NCBI GenBank assembly: GCA_023386855.1
Contig: JAEWIW010000209.1
Span: 1 to 9,891 of the forward strand
DNA from: Bacteroidota bacterium
Lineage (GTDB): Bacteria > Bacteroidota > Bacteroidia > Chitinophagales > Chitinophagaceae
Reading direction: 5' to 3'
Length of the DNA stretch: 9,891 bases
Under the pieces are notes generated by a model. It had not been told where the DNA came from and did no database searches. It saw only the letters and a list, made by a program, of their open reading frames with translations. Numbering within the stretch: the first letter of the stretch is position 1; every line of letters begins with the position of its first letter. Made by a program: the position numbers and the translations under genes. This document shows, one piece after another, positions 7,310 through 9,891 of the stretch.

Positions 7310-8395
7310 TTAAGAATGCTTTTTTGCAAAATCGCTCATCAGGTCGGTGATCGCCCGCACACTTTCAAGGGGTAAAGCATTATACATGGATATCCTGAAG
7401 CCCCCGGTGGTACGATGTCCTTTCACTCCGATCATATTGTTTTCCTTGCAGAGGTCGAGGAATTTCTTTTCCAGCTCAGCATTCCCTATTACGAAACATG
7501 CATTCATTTTGCTCCTGTCTTCCTTTGCAACATTGCCTTTAAATAACGGATATTTATCGATGGTTTCATACAGGAGAGCCGATTTAATGTTGTTTTCCTG
7601 TTCAACTACGCTAACTCCTCCCTTATTTTTTAGCCATCGCAAAGTGAGCATGCAAACATACACTGCAAATACAGGGGGGGTATTTAGCATGGAGCCATTT
7701 TCAATATGGTTCCTGTAGTCGAGCATAGTCGGGATCTTCCGGTTAACCTTTCCCAATATGTTTTTATTCACCACCACCAGGTTTACTCCTGCAGCGCCAA
7801 CATTTTTCTGGGCACCGGCATAAATTAGATCGAAGCGGTTAAAATCAAGCTTACGGCTTAAAATATCGGAACTCATATCGGCTACAATGGGCACTCCTGC
7901 TTCATATATTGGGGTAAGATCCTGCCACTGCGTTCCATATACCGTGTTGTTGGTGGTAATATGAAGGTATTTGGCGGTATGAGGAACCATAATTGGCTTA
8001 GGGATATAATTGTAGTTTTTTTCCTTTGAACTGGATACCACTTCAACATGGCCAAAGTTTTTTGCTTCCTTGATCGCCTTTGCGCCCCAGATGCCAGTGT
8101 CGGTATAAGCTGCCAGCTCATTTTCATTGAGCAGGTTCATGGGTACCTGGAAGAACTGGGTCGAAGCTCCACCATGAAGGAATAATACTTCATGATCTTT
8201 ATCGAGCAACATAAGTTCCTTTACCAGGGAAATGGCTTCGTCCATAACCTCCTGGAAGATGGATGTCCGGTGCCCGATCTCTAAAATAGATAAGCCTGTA
8301 TTATTAAAATTAATGATGGCTTCACTGGCCTGCCTGAAAACTTCCTGTGGCAGGATACTTGGACCAGCGTTAAAGTTGTGGATGGCAGGTTTCAA
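7310..8395 (-). CDS. serC: Phosphoserine aminotransferase
   Basis: A 361-residue PLP-dependent class V aminotransferase. It makes 3-phosphoserine from 3-phosphohydroxypyruvate and glutamate, the second step of serine synthesis, and the family can also act in pyridoxal phosphate synthesis. Visible family features: HNFNAGPSILP at the N-terminus, substrate-binding His42-Arg43 (GHRTS), Trp103 (TGIWG) stacking on PLP, HITTNNTVYGTQ at 145-156, Asp173 (VADMSSD), the Schiff-base lysine Lys197 in YAGAQKN, NTPPVF at 238-243, and GHRTTGGFRISMYNA at 326-340. All expected catalytic residues are present. The start must be TTG at 8395: an in-frame TAA lies two codons upstream, and the first ATG (Met51) would remove the conserved N-terminus. 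It has its own promoter at 8422-8451. A run of seven C's on the coding strand (7674-7680) encodes part of the NTPP loop. DUF1015 follows 20 bases downstream; serA is not in the window. Confidence 0.97.
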   Translation of the reverse strand: MKPAIHNFNAGPSILPQEVFRQASEAIINFNNTGLSILEIGHRTSIFQEVMDEAISLVKELMLLDKDHEVLFLHGGASTQFFQVPMNLLNENELAAYTDTGIWGAKAIKEAKNFGHVEVVSSSKEKNYNYIPKPIMVPHTAKYLHITTNNTVYGTQWQDLTPIYEAGVPIVADMSSDILSRKLDFNRFDLIYAGAQKNVGAAGVNLVVVNKNILGKVNRKIPTMLDYRNHIENGSMLNTPPVFAVYVCMLTLRWLKNKGGVSVVEQENNIKSALLYETIDKYPLFKGNVAKEDRSKMNACFVIGNAELEKKFLDLCKENNMIGVKGHRTTGGFRISMYNALPLESVRAITDLMSDFAKKHS

Positions 8396-8421
8396 ATATT
8401 ATAGTTTTAGGTAGTGAGCCG

Positions 8422-8451
8422 CAAATGTACGGCAAACGGTCAATCTCGCAA
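8422..8451 (-). promoter_or_regulatory. Bacteroidota-type promoter of serC
   Basis: On the minus strand TTG (8451-8449) is followed by 19 bases and then TACATTTG (8429-8422), which matches the Bacteroidota primary-sigma consensus TTG-N19-TAnnTTTG in every fixed position. Transcription would begin near 8415-8418, leaving a leader of about 20 bases before the TTG start codon at 8395. The -33 element lies inside the last codons of the upstream phospholipase-like gene. This places serC and DUF1015 under separate control, although read-through from upstream is also possible because I see no terminator there. Confidence 0.7.
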
Positions 8452-9309
8452 TTGCGGCTGGCCTGCATTGATCCAGGCCGTCATCCATAAACTGGCAACC
8501 GCCTGCACCGACTGTCGCATTCTCCGCTCTATCATTCCATTCAAAACACGGTTATACCTGATAGAATAGGCTGATGAATATTGTTTAACCAGCAACTGGT
8601 TCCTTTCCTCGAATGCGTATTTACGATCTGCCGGAAAACGCGCACTAAGCCTTCTTTCAAACAGCAGCACGGAATCCGAGGCCGCCCCACTTTCCAACAA
8701 TCTTTCCCAACAGAAGGATAAAGGATCACGGATATAAAACGCTTTATCCATAAAGAAATCCCATTCCTTTTCAGAAAGCAGTTCGGGTATCCTTGATTCC
8801 CAGAAACCATGAATGCCCTGCTGCCCCGTAAGCTGGCCATTATGATTTGATGAAGCATGTAAGGGTACATGAAGGTCGGCTATATAATGCCCGATCTCGG
8901 CTGATAATTTCAATATCATGGCCTGGTCCTTTAACCTGAAAGCATTGGTAAGCCGCGACAGCATGATGGTTGTCCACCAGGGCACAATGCCATGTGCCTT
9001 AAGACTATCCTCGCTAAATTTTTCAACGGCTTTTGACCATTCATGCGGAAGTTCAGAGTAGGGATAATTGCCATAATGATCCAGGTCGAGGTAATGCCTT
9101 GGCCCTTCATCCTCGACAAGATACCTTCTTTTATCAGGGTCTACCGCGTGCTCACTAAGAAAATCAATGTTGGACTTATAATATCCAAACATTTCTTTGG
9201 GCAAAAGGAATACTGCCAGGTAATTGATTTGCTTATGGGCATAAAAGCCCCAGCAATAGCTTGTTTTATACATCAAAACACACAAGATCATCCACACTAA
9301 CCTTTTCAT
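8440..9309 (-). CDS. Zinc-dependent phospholipase C / S1-P1 nuclease-like protein
   Basis: A 289-residue exported protein of the fold shared by bacterial zinc phospholipase C and S1/P1 nucleases, which use three zinc ions to cut phosphodiester bonds. The signal peptide (residues 1-19) ends so that Trp20 becomes the mature N-terminus, and an N-terminal Trp is a zinc ligand in this family. Other likely ligands, by order and spacing, are His25 (WGFYAH), Asp57 (HAVDPDKRR), His72 (RHYLDLD), His141 and Asp145 with His151 (HYIADLHVPLH), then His167 and Glu171 (HGFWE). P1 nuclease has Asp in the last position and Bacillus phospholipase C has Glu, so this site looks more phospholipase-like. Substrate is not known. 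The ATG start lies 17 bases after the DUF502 stop, suggesting cotranscription. The end of the gene (LRD, then TGA) overlaps the serC promoter. Confidence 0.85.
   Translation of the reverse strand: MKRLVWMILCVLMYKTSYCWGFYAHKQINYLAVFLLPKEMFGYYKSNIDFLSEHAVDPDKRRYLVEDEGPRHYLDLDHYGNYPYSELPHEWSKAVEKFSEDSLKAHGIVPWWTTIMLSRLTNAFRLKDQAMILKLSAEIGHYIADLHVPLHASSNHNGQLTGQQGIHGFWESRIPELLSEKEWDFFMDKAFYIRDPLSFCWERLLESGAASDSVLLFERRLSARFPADRKYAFEERNQLLVKQYSSAYSIRYNRVLNGMIERRMRQSVQAVASLWMTAWINAGQPQLRD
8447..8456. repeat. 10-bp perfect palindrome over the serC -33 element
   Basis: CGCAATTGCG is its own reverse complement and contains the TTG of the proposed serC -33 element. It lies within codons of the upstream gene (Gln-Leu-Arg, near the stop), so coding constraint could produce it by chance. 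A repressor or activator half-site pair is the alternative. Confidence 0.25.
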
Positions 9310-9326
9310 ATTATGAGTGATTTTTT

Positions 9327-9891
9327 TTAAGGCGCTGCCTTCTGGTCCTCCACCTGCGTAACTCCGCCCGATATCGAAAACTTCATGGCATCTGCAGCAC
9401 TGAGATGATGAAGTGTTTTTACTTTGGTCCGCGGAACCAGGTAGAGCCTTCCCGAGAAGGCATATGAATTGGGCACATATACCGCTACATGATCAACAAG
9501 TTCAAACTGGCTTACATCCTGCTGTGTAATAAAGCCGATCTCCCAGCTCTCCGATACAGCCTGCACAAGAACCGGCCGGTCAAACTTTCTTTTATTACCC
9601 GCGAAGGCTTCAAAAAAATCTCTGAGCGGTGTATAGATCATCCTGATTCCCGGTGTCTTCTCCAGTACGTTGGCGAACAGGTCTACCAGCCTTCCAACGA
9701 TAAAGGAAGAAGAAACAAAACCCACAAATACCAGGGTAAGGATCACGATCACGAAACCAAGCCCGGGCAGTCTCCTTGGCGTACCATCTGCCTCAGGGGG
9801 TAAAAGATTTGGAAAAAGGTTTCCTAGCAGGTCGGGAAGGATCTGGTCGATAAAGTTGAATAAGGCTGTTACAGCATAAATGGTAAGGGCA
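9327..9891 (-). CDS. DUF502 family membrane protein (5' partial)
   Basis: The frame stays open from the stop at 9327 through the window end, giving 187 residues; the true start lies beyond 9891. The visible part begins inside the first membrane segment (ALTIYAVTALFNFI), continues with a proline-rich loop, then a second strong membrane segment (GLGFVIVILTLVFVGFVSSS). A soluble domain follows with phrases typical of DUF502: PLRDFFEAFAGNKRKFDRPV, GFITQQD, VPNSYAFSGRLYLVPRTKV and ADAMKFSISGGV. The family is widespread and its function is not known to me. An internal ATG at 9752 lies inside the second membrane segment and is not a credible start, because the sequence upstream also matches the family. 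The phospholipase-like gene begins 17 bases after the stop, so the two are probably one transcription unit. Confidence 0.9.
   Translation of the reverse strand, partial: ALTIYAVTALFNFIDQILPDLLGNLFPNLLPPEADGTPRRLPGLGFVIVILTLVFVGFVSSSFIVGRLVDLFANVLEKTPGIRMIYTPLRDFFEAFAGNKRKFDRPVLVQAVSESWEIGFITQQDVSQFELVDHVAVYVPNSYAFSGRLYLVPRTKVKTLHHLSAADAMKFSISGGVTQVEDQKAAP

Noticed and set aside
7347..7718. 123-residue plus-strand open frame opposite serC
   Set aside because: It lies wholly antisense to a strongly conserved gene, has no recognisable domain or promoter, and its composition follows the serC codons.
9327..9752. DUF502 as a complete 141-residue gene starting at 9752
   Set aside because: The frame stays open to the window edge and the extra 46 residues include the first membrane segment and the loop expected in DUF502, so the gene is truncated by the window.
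1..9891. A defence, mobile or novel multi-gene system
   Set aside because: All eight genes fall in housekeeping or envelope families, composition looks uniform, and I saw no transposase, integrase, nuclease-toxin pair, tRNA, direct-repeat array or attachment site.

Overview
The window looks like ordinary chromosome from a member of the Bacteroidota, most likely the Chitinophagaceae or a close relative; that family-level guess is inference. The grounds are a TonB-plug protein with alpha-2-macroglobulin-like domains, a short-lipobox lipoprotein, serC next to a DUF1015 gene, a promoter of the Bacteroidota type (TTG-N19-TACATTTG) in front of serC, and no clear Shine-Dalgarno sequence before any start. 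Base composition is moderate and even, with no sign of a mobile element, RNA gene, CRISPR array or prophage.

All eight genes lie on the minus strand and fill the window almost completely, with gaps of 17 to 113 bases. In transcription order (high to low coordinates) they are: a DUF502 membrane protein whose 5' end is outside the window (9327-9891); a secreted zinc-dependent phospholipase C / S1-P1 nuclease-like protein (8440-9309); serC, phosphoserine aminotransferase (7310-8395), starting with TTG; a DUF1015 protein (6057-7289); a periplasmic TPR protein (4946-5968); a long-chain acyl-CoA synthetase (3106-4884); a TTHB210-like (DUF5602) lipoprotein (2204-2992); and a large TonB-plug protein with alpha-2-macroglobulin-like domains, whose 3' end is outside the window (1-2120).

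The likely transcription units are as follows. DUF502 and the phospholipase-like gene are 17 bases apart. serC and DUF1015 are 20 bases apart, start from their own promoter overlapping the end of the phospholipase-like gene, and end at a good intrinsic terminator (5986-6019). The TPR gene and the acyl-CoA synthetase gene may be cotranscribed. The lipoprotein gene is followed by a 15-bp hairpin before the plug protein.

The best functional lead is the serC-DUF1015 pair, which suggests the uncharacterised DUF1015 protein works in serine or phosphoserine metabolism. I did not find a convincing undescribed multi-gene system. The other findings are local: a TTG start, regulatory symmetry around the serC promoter, metal-ligand variations and domain architectures.
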